This document shows positions 20,964-32,559 of a DNA stretch of 64,000 nt, piece by piece. A program made the position numbers and the translations under genes. A model generated the notes under the pieces. It ran no database searches and had not been told where the DNA came from. It worked only from the letters and a program-made list of their open reading frames with translations. The stretch is from positions 13,994,443-14,058,442 of the forward strand of contig NC_050470.1 of the NCBI RefSeq assembly GCF_013373865.1, in the 5' to 3' direction. The stretch is from Monomorium pharaonis (taxonomy: Eukaryota; Arthropoda; Insecta; Hymenoptera; Formicidae). Within the stretch, counting starts at the first letter, position 1; every line of letters starts with the position of its first letter.

Positions 20964-21655
20964 TTTTCAAATTTAATGTGTTATTTGCTGAAAGATTTAA
21001 ATAATAAAAATTAATAATACCACGGAGTTTCTAAACATAAAGATAAAAAATGTTTTATTAATGTGCTGCTAGCAAAGTATTAATCATCAAATAAAGGATA
21101 AAACAGATTGAATTTAGCATTCATTTAAAAAAGAGAAAAAATGAAGAGTATATATATTTCTGTAAACTATTTCTGTAAACAAACAATAACGAAAAATATA
21201 CCCATACATGTATTTAGATGTATAAGTACCCGTAATGCAATAAAATAAATCATTAAAATAAAAAAATGTAAGCGAAGTAAAGGTATTTCAGGTGTATTAT
21301 AATGGATAATATTCTTTACACATGCAATGTCAATTCAATAAAAAAAAAGTATTTACTTACAACATTCTTTGTTTTTCCAGCTAGTTGTCTTGTAGAGCAG
21401 CATATATATGAATATTTTAATATTTAATACATTATATATTACTTTATTCTGTTACACATTAAATTAATAAAAGAAATTTACAAGTTTTCTATACATACAG
21501 TAATGTGTAAATATATTTGTCTAGTCAAAATTTTAATAAAACTTATGTAAAATTAGTAATTTTTATTAATAAAATTGATGAACAACTAAATGTCCGAAAT
21601 ATACTGGATAATACCAAGCAGCACATTGCATTGTTAACAGTAAAATAAATACACT
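20964..21655. other. AT-rich gap between the DUF4806-like gene and the tnp2 gene
   Basis: No coding or structured signal is seen. It could hold the promoter of the gene to its left, since both flanking genes run leftward. Confidence 0.4.
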
Positions 21656-21657
21656 TA

Positions 21658-23000
21658 TTAAATATTAAGAACAGTAATAATAAATTGATCTTCTAGCGGT
21701 TGACTGCAACTGTCGAAAGACTCCTCCAAATTGGAGATTGGCCAATAAGGTACAACATAACACTTGCTCATTACATTCAAAAGAGGAACTGTATGGATAT
21801 TGTCTGATAATTTATTGCATTTGTAAACACCCACAGATGCTGAGTCAATTCCAACGTCATAAAAATTTTCTACATTTGTAAATGTTTTTACAATCAAATA
21901 AGGATTGCCTTGTACTTTGACAAAATTTACAATTATACAAATGGTCAGGTCGTGTAAAATGCAACAATTGTTTTGTGGAAAAATAGATAAAAACATTTTC
22001 TCAGTTTTCAATTTTCGAAATTGTACAGATTCAGATAAAAAATTATCCGTAATAGGTCCATTTTTATGACTGTCAAACATCTTGATAAAGCTTTGTTGTG
22101 GATAAACAATTTGTTTTCTAGTGCTACCTTCTCGCATTCTACTTCTAATTTGTTGTAAAATTTGATCCGGCTTTCTACACAATCTTCTAATACCAGTCAT
22201 GTTGTCTTCGTACGGAAAAGCAGAAAAAGTATCTAATGATCCAAAATTGCGAAAATCTTGAACAAGATGCAATAATCCATGGATATTATACGAAACAAAA
22301 TGGGAACCATACAAAGAAGGGCATTGTTCTACAAAAATTTGCAATCCCATTTCTGCAAATGTTAATAAATTCTCTGAAGGATTTTGTGACACAAGAATAC
22401 GAATCGCAGAATGTAAAATAAGAAAATGAACATAAATACTTTCGTGAAGAATTCCATACATTATTGCAGGCCCAGTATATAACAAAAATTGCCGAAATTC
22501 AGTGGCTTTGAAATTATCGTAATCTATAATTGAGCGAGGTAAACGAGCGAATTCGCGAGGGCAGTAATGTTTTACGATCGCCAGTCTAGTAGATATAATT
22601 TCAAGAGACTTGGCAGAAAGACGAGTTGTTGATTCAAATCCACCATCAACCCATGCCCGTAATATTCTTTTAACCACACCTAAGCATACCAAGTGCATAT
22701 AATCAAAAGGTACTTGAGAAACTAATCCCATTGGGAGACTAGATAGCGGAATAGCGCCTGGTTTGTAATAATTAGCATCGGATCTTTTCTCATACTCTGT
22801 ATCACTTCTCAAAAGATGATTTAAACCTAGAAAAACAAGCCGTCTTTCACGCATTTTGCCAGAAACTTTGCATTTTGAACAAGGTTTAATAGACATGTGA
22901 CCCTTATGATTTAAAGAAAATGAACGAGCTGGCATATCAGCAATAAAGCATCTCAAAGAAACAGGTATAATTTTTCCGTTAAATATGATGCCTCCCTTCT
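21658..23000 (-). pseudogene. tnp2-type (CACTA/EnSpm-like) transposase, C-terminal segment
   Basis: This 432-residue frame is the C-terminal two thirds of a tnp2-family transposase. It has a Zn-ligand-like region (KGHMSIKPCSKCKVSG), then RRLVF, PFDYMHLVCLGVVKRILRAW (the conserved FPLDYMHLVCLGV block with a likely catalytic Asp), PREFARLPRSI, KATEFRQFLLYTGP, FLILHSAIRIL and NIHGLLHL. It ends at a natural stop at 21658. The coding sequence runs open upstream to 23000, where a hAT element interrupts it. The matching N-terminal part resumes at 26475, and the frame is restored if the insert and one 8-bp target copy are removed. Confidence 0.88.
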
Positions 23001-23503
23001 GTAAGATTTAGAGTTGTCGATATCGAAAAATAATATCGAATGTGAATATATTCATTAATTTAAAAAGTATTTATATTCGTATCGAATAAATATCTAATAT
23101 ATCGAATAAAATATCGAATAATCCATATTTTTTTATAAAAACTATTATAAACTTTTTATTATAATGATTTTAGTTTTTTTAATAAAAAGTGTAAGAAAAC
23201 ATTTTATTTTTTTTACATTAAAGTATTAAAATACAGTATTGCATATAAGTATTACACATAAGTATTGCATCACAGAACAAAAATTACATATGTTATATTA
23301 TATAAAATAAAAAAAATATATATATAATTAAAATAAAAATAATTATGCATATTTTTTGCACTAGAGTTCAATTTGTACTCGAATATGTATATATAACACT
23401 TTGTGACATTTCAAACATTAATCGAAGAATCTGAAATAAAACAAAAAAGTATATTTTATCTTAAAAATACATATGTATAGTAAAAATACATATATTACAC
23501 TTA

Positions 23504-25190
23504 CTATTTATTTCTAAAAAAATTAGTAAGGAAAACAGCCTCTTTTATGTGACGATTTGTTAATCTACTTCTTTTATCAGTTACGACATTGTTAATAGCC
23601 GAGACAATTCTCTCTGAAGCCATGGATGACCCCATTATTGCACAATATTTTAGAGCAACTTCTGCCAATTCAGGAGATACTGTTTTATAATTGTACCAAT
23701 ATTTAATAGGATCCTCCGATAATGGAAGTATTGCAGATTTAAAATATAATTTTAATTCAGGTGGCATTTGATGTGTATATGATTCATCTTCGTCTGAATG
23801 TTTTTTTAGCCTTTCTGTATGTTTTGTCCAAATAGAAATACAATTTTTTTGAGTCTCTTTGGATGGACTTTGTTCTAACGTTGCAGAAGTGTCGCCTTTT
23901 TGTCTTGCTACGTCTCTAATTTCGCAGCATACTTGTGATATAGCTGCTGCCTGGCAGAGAGAAGAAAAGCTGTACACTCTCTTGAATCTAGGATCAAGTA
24001 GAGTTGCAATTGTTAAAAGTTTATTTTTTTTAAGAGGTATATATTTTACTTCGATTTCCTTTAATAAATTTTTTTTAAATTCCATTGCAGCATTGGTGGC
24101 AGGCTTCAAATCATTTAATGTCTCTAATACATTATGACACAATGGCAAAACGATACTGGCAGTTACATATTTATCACCTGATATTTGAGTAGTCGCTTCT
24201 TTAAAAGGTGTTAAAAGGTGAATAATTTCAGATACTACTTCAATATGATATCCTGCTAACATTTGTGGACCATCTTTATGACTTCTATTAGCCAATATAG
24301 TTCCCAGAATGGGTGCTAGTTTCTCAAATTTTTCTACCATTTCAAGGGTAGAATTCCATCGAGTAGAAATGTCTTGTGTCAGATACATTATGTTGCCTTC
24401 ACTTTTTCCACGCTTTATCTGTTCTGTTCTAAGTTCATCTGATGCAATAGTACTTTGCTTGAAATACGTAACAATTCTTTTAATTTGTACAATAATTTTA
24501 TCAAGTTCAGGTGTATTCTTCAAAGAATTTTGTACAACTAAATTAGTTATATGTGCAAAACACCAAATCCATTTTGAAGAGTTTGAGAACAATTCAACTG
24601 CCTTTTGCATATTAGAAGCTCCATCTGTAGTAATTGAAATTATTTTTAATGGATTCAGATAATATTCCTCACAAATCTGATTAAATTGTTCAGTTATAGT
24701 ATTTGCTGTATGTCTTTCTGTTAGAGGCACTGCTTCCAAGCAAACGGATTCAAGATTGTAAGTCTCTGTATTGATAAAATGTCCAGTTATCACTAAGAAA
24801 CTTCTAGTTAAATTCATTATGGTACATATATCTGATGTCAAAGATACGTAATGTACGTGATCCAACATTTCTTTCAGTTGTGACCTGCATACTTTATATT
24901 TTTCTTCTAAAAGAATTGTTAACGTAGATCTTGAAGGAATTTTAAATAGAGGACAAAGAGTCTTAACAAATTGTATAAAACCCCCTTTCTCGACAGTCCT
25001 AGTAGGCATGTTATCTTTGCATATTATATTTACTAATGCTTCTGTGATCGCTATATTTCTTGAACCTCCTTTTTCAAAACTTGTTCTTTTATTTAAGACT
25101 TCTGACAATGTATTTTGCAAAGAGTGTGACGACGTAGAACTTTAGGATAAATTGTCAATGGACTTGGACAGTGGACTTCGTGATCTATAA
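23504..25190 (-). CDS. hAT transposase, main exon (ZBED-like)
   Basis: The 538-residue open frame (25120-23504) is a near-complete hAT transposase catalytic region. Visible are YVSLTSDICTIMN and SITTDGASNMQKAV (acidic catalytic positions), WCFAHITNLVVQ, TQDISTRWNSTLEMVEKF, LLDPRFKR, and the C-terminal dimerisation block YWYNYKTVSPELAEVALKYC with MASERIVSAIN. Upstream the same frame reaches a TTTATAG acceptor at 25187, but an in-frame TAA lies at about 25142-25144. A BED-finger exon is found at 25818-25970, so the full gene had at least three exons. It resembles the ZBED1/4/6-like branch. The long intact frame suggests recent activity. Confidence 0.9.
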
Positions 25191-25394
25191 AGAAAAAAAT
25201 AAAAAATAATTTTTTTTACATTTCTCATTTTCTGTTCTATTATAAAAAATTATAGACATTTTTCTATCTATTATAAATTTATTTCATCTTAACTTATTTC
25301 ATCATGACTGCTTTATATGAATTCTGAGCAGAATTTTTTATCGTATAAAACAAGTTTAATGTTAAGTTAATTTCCAACAATAAGTATACATTAC

Positions 25395-25460
25395 CTGCTA
25401 CGTCTACTTGTACAAGTGTTGGATCCTTCTACATTTTCTTTTAAATTATCTTTTTAATTG
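25395..25460 (-). CDS. Possible short middle exon of the hAT transposase
   Basis: A short stretch ends GTAGACGTAGCAG before a GTAATG donor-like site and lies between the BED exon and the main exon. I infer it from spacing and the splice signal only. Confidence 0.25.
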
Positions 25461-25614
25461 TGAGTTCATTTTTTTCTGCAATAAATTTTTTTATACAGAA
25501 CTTATATATATAATTACATAACATTTTTTAATTTAAATTAAAAGCTTAATTTATATATTATAAATTATAAACTTAAAAAGTAAAAATAAAAATAATTTGA
25601 TATTTGATTAAAAT

Positions 25615-25618
<4 letters not shown>

Positions 25619-25648
<30 letters not shown>
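25619..25648. repeat. (GA)n microsatellite
   Basis: About 15 GA units inside the hAT element intron region. Confidence 0.95.
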
Positions 25649-25651
<3 letters not shown>

Positions 25652-25817
25652 AGATGAATAAACGGGAGAGGGGGAGAGAAAGAGTACATGATGTAACCCT
25701 AAAGAAATGTAATAAATTTTACATACATAAATATTTCATTAAAATTTTTATATAAATACAAATTAGTAACAGAATATCTTTATCTTAAAAAAACAGTACA
25801 AGTAACACATACCTTTT

Positions 25818-25972
25818 TCTTTTTCATGCATTCGTCAAATGCAAATAAATGTTGTTTTTAAATGAGTAAACAAATTGGATGTCATTCCAGAAGTTTTCAC
25901 TTCTTTGGAACATAATGTGCATTTAGCAACATTTTTCTCGGTTTTTGTAAAATATTTCCATACACAGCTCAT
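25818..25972 (-). pseudogene. BED zinc-finger exon of the hAT transposase, disrupted
   Basis: The minus strand reads MSCVWKYFTKTEKNVAKCTL then CSKEVKTSGMTSNLFTHLK, the BED-type DNA-binding finger (aromatic W..F, C..C, then H). The expected last His is displaced by about 20 bases containing a stop (ICI*RMHEKEK), which looks like a small insertion between HLK and RMHEKEK. A GTATGTG donor follows at about 25817. Confidence 0.65.
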
Positions 25973-26113
25973 TTTCGAATGCAGATAATAACACAGAACA
26001 TTTTGATGTCACGAACGACACGAACTGTACAATAGAGTAGAGTTAGTACATACGTACATACGTATGCGTACATACGTTATGTGTTATGCAAAAGTCTGTG
26101 CGGCTGTCCTTAA

Positions 26114-26287
26114 AGACCATCACACACGAAATGACATAAGCTATTGCATTAATATGCATAGTATAAGAACGCTAGGCCAATAAGCATCTTATGTATATCA
26201 ATATGGCGACTTTATGTTAGGAGCTCATTGGTTCAACGGTCTTATGCTATGCATATGCAGCTTATGTTATTTCGTGTGTGATGGCCC
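26114..26287. mobile_element. Harbinger-like MITE (TAA flanks) inside the hAT element
   Basis: AGACCATCACACACGAAATG at the left is mirrored by CATTTCGTGTGTGATGGCCC-like sequence at the right. TAA flanks both sides (26111-26113 and 26288-26290), fitting the TWA target of PIF/Harbinger. 174 bases, no coding. A relative with GAGCCACCGCACAAG ends lies at 29786-30026. Confidence 0.75.
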
Positions 26288-26474
26288 TAAGGACTTGTAT
26301 TCTAAAATGATCTCTTTAAAAAAATATTCGTCTTTAATGTTGTTGTTGAAATAGGTTAAAAGTATTTATTCGATATTTTATTCATATTTTTTTATTCGAT
26401 ATTTTTATATCAAAGTGAAAAAAATATTGAATATTCGATAATATCGATTTTCGATAAACATCTCTAGTAAGATT

Positions 26475-27195
26475 TCTTTCATTTCGGTAACAAATGCAGC
26501 AAAAAATTCTTCAGCACTGTACGGCTTAGGACCTTTATAAATACCTACTAATTCTGGCTTACTATCGCATATGTTTGCTACTCTAATTTGTATAGGCCAA
26601 AGTTCATTATTATCACTTTTATCTAATGCCATGCCATCAGTATTAAAATAAATTAAAGGATTTCAGGTATAACAAATGTTTGAGCAAGAGTTCAATAAAT
26701 TCCTTTTTTTACATCAAGATAAAGATACTCTCCCGGCTCAATCGTAATATTTGTTATTTCCCGAGAAGTTTTAAGTAACGTTCTTGAATCTTTTGGCAGA
26801 TAAGTTAAACATTTATGACTTCTTATTACATTCAAGATGTCTTTACCAACTATATGTGATATTTTATTTTTTTTTAAACAATCTGCTAAAAGATTTTGAA
26901 ATTCTTTGTTATGAGCTTTATCATTATTATTATCATTCTCTGAATTACTTGTAGATTCCTCATAATCATTTTCATCACTGAAATTATCGATTTTTTGAAA
27001 ATCACTGCAATTATTTAGCAAAAAAAGAACTGCTTTCATCATTAAGGACAACATGACTGTTATTGATAAATTTAACAATAAAAGATTCATTTTCTGAAGC
27101 CTGAGTTGTATTAATGTCAGTTAAATCATGTGAAATTGTTTTTGCATTGTCATTAGTTGTTATTATTTTATCTTAAACTACTTTATTATTAACCC
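26475..27195 (-). pseudogene. tnp2-type transposase, N-terminal segment
   Basis: Two minus-strand frames cover the N-terminal part. 26692-27090 has FQNLLADCLKKNKISHIVGK then YLPKDSRTLLKTSR and EPGEYLYLDVKKGI, which are the family's LPKDSRTLLKT and GGEYY.LG blocks. 26405-26632 has MALDKSDNNELWPIQIRVAN and VGIYKGPKPYSAEEFFAAFV, matching its WPI...GI+.G..KP block. A frameshift near 26650-26690 separates them. The frame then runs into the hAT target site at 26475. Homology fades upstream of about 27195. Confidence 0.85.
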
Positions 27196-27380
27196 TCAAT
27201 CCCTCCCTATGGGTCGTTTTCGTCCTGCTTAAAACTACTATTGTTAATTTCTTGTATAACCACGATGCTAGCGCCATCAAAGTTATACTAAAAAAAACCT
27301 CGGGGGGGAAAAGTCTTCAGTGCAAAAGGCCAGCCCGGTCCGTTTATTCTACTCCAAACGCCAGCCAGATAAAATTCAAA
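27188..27380. other. Possible piggyBac-like end fragment
   Basis: TTAACCCTCAATCCCTCCC at 27189 looks like a TTAA-plus-CCC terminus, and the following 190 bases are of different composition from the transposase to its left. No partner end is visible before the next element begins at 27383. Confidence 0.25.
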
Positions 27381-27382
27381 TA

Positions 27383-28139
27383 CAGTGGAACCCCGCGTTA
27401 GCGTACTCCGCGTTAGCGGAAACTATCCCCTCCATATGCACTCGGCCCACATGAGTAGCGTGTGTAGGGATAGCAATGCAGTCACGTAGTATGTAAGCAG
27501 TTACGACGTATTCTTAAAGATTTGTGCAAGATTTTAATGTGTATTAAATTCATTTAAGACTAAGAAATGGCTAATATTTTTTTAAATTTAAGAATTTATT
27601 ATTTTGTCTACATGGTCATTAAAAATTGTCTCAAAAAGTTGTTTCAAAATATTATTCGTGTAATATAAATAAAAATATATTTTTATATAAATTTTTATTT
27701 GAAAAATTCACGCACATGTAAATAAAATAGCCAACACTAATTTAAAATAAATTGTTTAATGCAATCACATAAAAAAAAGAACACCGATTGCAATCAAAGC
27801 TGGATTTCTAATTTGATAATATTTTATTTATAAATTATATGTTAGAAAATAATAATAAATTAGAAGTGTGGGGAATATAAAATATTCGGGAATATAATTT
27901 AGAGGTACGAGATGAAAGTTTTTTGGACGGCTATAGATACGATTGACTTAATCTGAGACGCTCTGCTTGCAATTTTATGATCGAATACATTTAGTCTTAA
28001 GCGTAAACATTAACTGGTTAGATGGCAATACCGTTACGTCCCTGAATTTCACGGAGTGGGAGTGAAACCAAGCAATAGGAGATAACCCCGCGTTAGCGGA
28101 CCAGAGCCCCGAACAGTCCGCTAACGCGGGGTTCCACTG
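27383..28139. mobile_element. Tigger/pogo-like MITE with CAGTGGAACCCCGCGTTAGC ends
   Basis: The terminal inverted repeats CAGTGGAACCCCGCGTTAGC and GCTAACGCGGGGTTCCACTG are flanked by TA (27381-27382 and 28140-28141). CAGTG...ends plus TA targets are characteristic of pogo/Tigger elements of the Tc1/mariner superfamily. The left end repeats the CGCGTTAGCG word. The 757-base interior has no clear transposase. Confidence 0.82.
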
Positions 28140-28420
28140 TATGTCCTTGCATACACATATTCTTAGTAATATTCTGAGTCAACTTTTTCTTTTGCAAAAA
28201 ATTATCCAGAGCTTAGATTTCTAGATATAATAAGAAATAGTTTACGTATCCTGAATCAGATACAAGAGGTAAGCAGGGGTGGCACAACTCACCGCTGCTC
28301 GCGGGCACGACGAGGCGTCTGCTGCGCTCAATAATCGATAATCATCTCAATTATCTTTAACGATGTTATTTAGTATTTTGAATCATCCGAATATTATGTA
28401 ATAAAGAAATGAATAGGTGA

Positions 28421-28543
<123 letters not shown>

Positions 28544-28553
28544 AGAGGAGAAC

Positions 28554-29273
28554 TTAAAAAGGAAAACTTTATTAAAAGCTGCGAACACGATTACAACTAT
28601 TCCGAGCACGTCCGCACGAGTTGACGTCTCATGAAGTTCTCAACAAAACCATTTGTTTATACATAACTAAGCAACGCCGGGGCCGATAGACTCAGCTGAC
28701 TGAAGCAATCGATATATTGATTTTTCCGCGTAAAGCTTGCGCTCACAATGCGCGCAAAGCTCACGCTCGCGAAGCTCACGTTTGCAACAATATTCTTCAA
28801 CAAATTATAATAGTAAATCAAATATTAATCAATATTTTTATTTTTAAGTTGCCGCGTTCCCAGACACATATTCGACAGTGTTACCACACAATAACCAATA
28901 AAGTCAGTTGTTTGCTTGCTTAGCTGAGCTCGATGTCAGCTGACATCGAGTAACTAGTAAACACGTGTTGTGTGTTCGTCGAGTAAATACGTGTTTCTTT
29001 CTTCGAGTAATTTTGACGTGCCGAGTGATTAGTAATGTTTAATAGTTAAATGTTTCGTACTATTTTTTTGATGTGTAAATAAATTCGATCAAGTGAGTGA
29101 ACAGAGTGTGTGTGTGTATGTGCGCGTGTGTATGGCTGTGTAAACGAGTGAAGTGATAAAATGTAAGAAGAAAGAAGAAAGATTTAATCCGATAAACTGA
29201 AGGATGGATCGTGAGAACAATCAATTGATTGCGGAATGGTACGTGCGTAAACAGGTTCGAACAGGTTCTTTCT
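28554..29273. other. Interior of the long inverted repeat, unassigned
   Basis: It contains a GC-richer stretch with repeated GCTCAC/GCGCAAAGCTC words (28735-28790), an AATAAA near 28900, a perfect TCGATGTCAGCTGACATCGA palindrome at 28930-28949, a TG run near 29106-29130, and a short frame at 29203 starting MDRENNQLIAEWYVRK that is cut off by the TC tract. It may be the 5' region of a retroelement, but I cannot assign it. Confidence 0.35.
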
Positions 29274-29785
29274 CCCCTCTTTCTCCTCTCAGTCTTTCTC
29301 TCTCTCTCTCTCTCTCTGTCACCTATTCATTTCTTTATTACATAATATTCGGATGATTCAAAATACTAAATACCATCGTTAAAGATAATTGAGATGATTA
29401 TCGATTATTGAGCGCAGCAGACGCCTCGTGGTGCCCGCGAGCAGCGGTGAGTTGTGCCACCCCTGCTTACCTCTTGTATCTGATTCAGGATACGTAAACT
29501 ATTTCTTATTATATCTAGAAATCTAAGCTCTGGATAATTTTTTGCGATAGAAAAAGTTGACTCAGAATATTACTAAGAATATGTGTATGCAAGGACATAT
29601 AGTTATTTGGAATCACCCTGTATATACTTAGTATATATTTATTTTCGATGCTTCTTAAGTAGTATATTATTGTTAATTCCTCTTTACAGAACACAAACAA
29701 ATTTGCAGAAATACTGTCAGATTTCTAGAAGCACGAAATGATATATGCACAATGAACTTGTTTATGGTATGCGTAAGCAGCGTAA

Positions 29786-30026
29786 GAGCCACCGCACAAG
29801 CTTTTTCGTAACACGTTACGTTACGTTAAGTGCTCCATAAACCTAAGTTCGTACTTAAAATTAAACTTACATCAACGCACAAAGAAACTTTTAACATAAG
29901 TTCTTAAGTTCTTACGTTAAGGATTTCTTTGTGCGTTGATTTAAGTTAAATTTTAAGTACAACTTAGGTTCGTATGGAGTACTTAACGTAACGTAACGCA
30001 TTATGGAAGAGTTTGTGCGGTGGCCC
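29786..30026. mobile_element. Harbinger-like hairpin MITE with TAA flanks
   Basis: GAGCCACCGCACAAGCTTTT is mirrored by AAGAGTTTGTGCGGTGGCCC, and the arms stay complementary for about 100 bases (CGTTACGTTACGTTAAGTGC, ACCTAAGTTCGTAC, CAACGCACAAAGAAA). TAA flanks at 29783-29785 and 30027-30029. Confidence 0.82.
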
Positions 30027-30038
30027 TAAAGGTGCGTC

Positions 30039-30152
30039 CCAATGAAGAAGAATAAACGGAACGGAATAGAAACGGAACAGAGAATTGACCAATCAGAGTA
30101 ATTCTGTTGGTCTCTGATTAGTCAATCCTCTGTTCCGTTCCGTCTTTCTCAA
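30039..30152. repeat. Short hairpin with CGGAACGGAA arms
   Basis: GGAACAGAGAATTGACCAAT with CAGAG is mirrored by CTCTGATTAGTCAATCCTCT with GTTCCGTTCC. GGAACGGAA words also occur in the element at 41827-42780. Confidence 0.65.
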
Positions 30153-30154
30153 GT

Positions 30155-31135
30155 TCGATAAATGTAAAAAACCGCGTATTTCAAAAACATCGGTAAAAAC
30201 TTTTATTGCATACATATTAATTCTTCGTTTTATTTACAATAAGAAAAATACAAAATTACATATAATTATTATTATTACATATAATTACTATTTAAATTGT
30301 ACTTTAATATTATTAATTATATGTATGTATATTATTAAAAAAATTTTTCTGGAATACCATTTCTTGCAAAATACAACTATATATACATAGAAGCAATAAA
30401 TATTTATATATAAGTATAAAAAATTGTAATAATTTTTACATATAAATAATCAATACAATAATATATTGTTCCTATATATAGCTATATATTATTAATTTTT
30501 ACAAAATAAACATACTTATCTTCAAAAAATAATAAAAAGATAATATGTTTTAAATGTAAGCAATCTTATTTTTATGTAATACAACAGTTTTAAAATAAAT
30601 ATATTTTAAAAACGTTTAATACATTGATTATGTTAATAAAGGTTTACTTTAATAAAAGTTTATAGATTTGCATTATTATAGAAATTTGTAACAGAACACT
30701 TCCATTTTGTCATAATTTTTTAAAACTTTATTTCGTTTTAGTAATATTAAAAAAAAGATATTCATTTTATAACATTACAAAAAAGTAATATATCGTAAAA
30801 AGAGACTTGTTACATGAGAAAATAATAAAAATAAATAAATAAATATTTAGAGTAAGTGCTCTAAAGTGTACAATAACTAGAAAAATAGAAAGAATTGAAG
30901 TAAAAGTCTCATATTATTTTGCGATGTTGCAATAGTCAATATTAATTTTTTTTAACTTATATGAATGAGAACGCATCGAGGAAACTATAAGTTCGAAAAG
31001 GTAATATCTCAATAATTATTGCAATAAAGTATTAAATATTTATAAAGTATTAAATAAAATAATATATGCACATTAAAATAAGGTTCTTTTTTATTGTTTA
31101 TTTCATGTATACTTTAATGTTATCATTATTAACTA
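30155..31135. other. AT-rich DNA, no gene
   Basis: Mostly TATATA and AAATATTT words; no coding frame or convincing hairpin was found. Confidence 0.45.
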
Positions 31136-31139
31136 TATA

Positions 31140-31615
31140 ATTATATAGAGAATGTTTTTATGTCAATTTTAAACATTCAGAAATGTTTCTAAATTATTAT
31201 ATTTGCAATATTTTTTGTGCAGTATTGCAGAAATTTTTTTTCAGCAATTTTAATTTTTATTACCTACGCAATCGTTCAGAAATTTTTTAGAAATACTTTA
31301 AATGCAATGTTGCGTTTGATATTTTGCAGAAATATTTATTGTGTAAGAAATATTAATATTACTTTATAATTTTCCAGAAATATTTTTGAAATAATGCATT
31401 TGTCACATTTCTTTTGTAATATTACAGAGCCATACAAATATGAAAGCAAACTTTTTTTATCTTCTCTCAAAGATTTCAGAAATATTGCATTTGCATTATT
31501 ATAAAAATATGGTGCAGATTTATTTTTAAAATATTTCACATGCAAAGTTACAATTAAAATATTAACGAAATATTTATGTACCATTTTCAAATATTACAAT
31601 ATTTCAACAACATTA
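31140..31615. repeat. Degenerate array of ATATTGCAGAAATATT-type units
   Basis: The words TGCAGAAATATT, CAGAAATTTTTT and TGCAATATT recur at irregular spacing in both orientations. The style matches the palindromic-array MITEs further left, but I could not define ends. Confidence 0.5.
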
Positions 31616-31747
31616 CTTGCCGAGTAGGCAATTTCTTCACGTCCAGTTATCTTGCGGTTAAATATCTAAGAGATAAACTAGATCCATGCACGTAATTGGT
31701 TAAGCTTGAGATTTATTCACTGGATAACTTTAAATGACAGTGTTGTC

Positions 31748-32537
31748 CAACGAACTATATATCATACTGGAATAAGCACAGCCATACCCCCATCACTACT
31801 ACCGCGGCCACTAAAGGATAGCTGCAGCGTTTCAGTGCTATCTCTTTTTACCGTGTACTATCATGATTGAAAACATTGTTCTGCGCAATTACCATAGAGA
31901 TATATAATATAGAGTCAACCTTCTGTGAGCGGAGCTGTCCGCATCTTCTATGGGATAGAACGATATGTAGTAAGGTGTTGTCTTCGTCACTCAGCTAGTC
32001 TGGTGGGAGAGCGCTCTCCGCTCCCCGTATAACGAAGCGTGCGTGGGATACGAAGGGCATCGTGGGATACGGGGAGCGGGGGCGCGCCTCTGAATCTCCC
32101 ACCAGACTAGCTGAGTGACGAAGACAACACCTTACTACATATCATTCTATCCCATAGAAGATGCGGACAGCTCCGCTCACAGAAGGTTGACTCTATATTA
32201 TATATCTCTATGGCAATCACATGTGATCTCTTGGCTGCGATGCTGCAAACCATTTTTTATTTGTTGCTTGTTGTGGTTTGTTGTGGTTTGTTAAAGATGG
32301 TAAAATGTATTTTAAAACATTTTATAATTTATATAAAATGTATATTTTACATTTTACTTGTATACAAGAAACATATAAATAGTAAATGTTTTTAGAACGA
32401 ATAGTACATCTGGTCACGTGATCAATGTAATTAGTTAGACAAGGACAGGTCTGAAACGCAACAGCTATCGCAGTCGCACATTACTGGCCGCCAATCAGCA
32501 GAGCCGTGCTTGTTCCAGTATGGTATATAGTTCGTTG
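31748..32537. mobile_element. hAT-type MITE (outer) with CAACGAACTATATA ends
   Basis: CAACGAACTATATATCATAC is mirrored by GTATGGTATATAGTTCGTTG, continuing through TGGAATAAGCAC. The flanks are GTGTTGTC (31740-31747) and CTGTTGTC (32538-32545), an 8-bp duplication with one mismatch, as expected for hAT. 790 bases including a second MITE. Confidence 0.78.
31893..32212. mobile_element. hAT-type MITE (inner) with CATAGAGATATATAAT ends
   Basis: Arms of about 150 bases are nearly perfect complements (CATAGAGATATATAATATAG, GCGGAGCTGTCCGCATCTTC, CAGCTAGTCTGGTGGGAGA). The flanks GCAATTAC (31885-31892) and GCAATCAC (32213-32220) form an 8-bp duplication with one mismatch. It sits inside the outer hAT-type MITE. 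Confidence 0.82.
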
Positions 32538-32559
32538 CTGTTGTCAGATTCCTTTTCTA

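Larger units (their letters stand above)
23009..26466 (-). mobile_element. hAT element inserted in the tnp2 gene, 8-bp target duplication
   Basis: The 3,458-base element is flanked by perfect GTAAGATT copies at 23001-23008 and 26467-26474. The ends are imperfect inverted repeats: TAGAGTTGTCGATATCGAAA at the left, and TAGAGATGTTTATCGAAAAT reading inward from the right. Subterminal regions are rich in TATCGAATA words on both sides. It carries one transposase gene on the minus strand and a later MITE (26114-26287). Confidence 0.93.
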
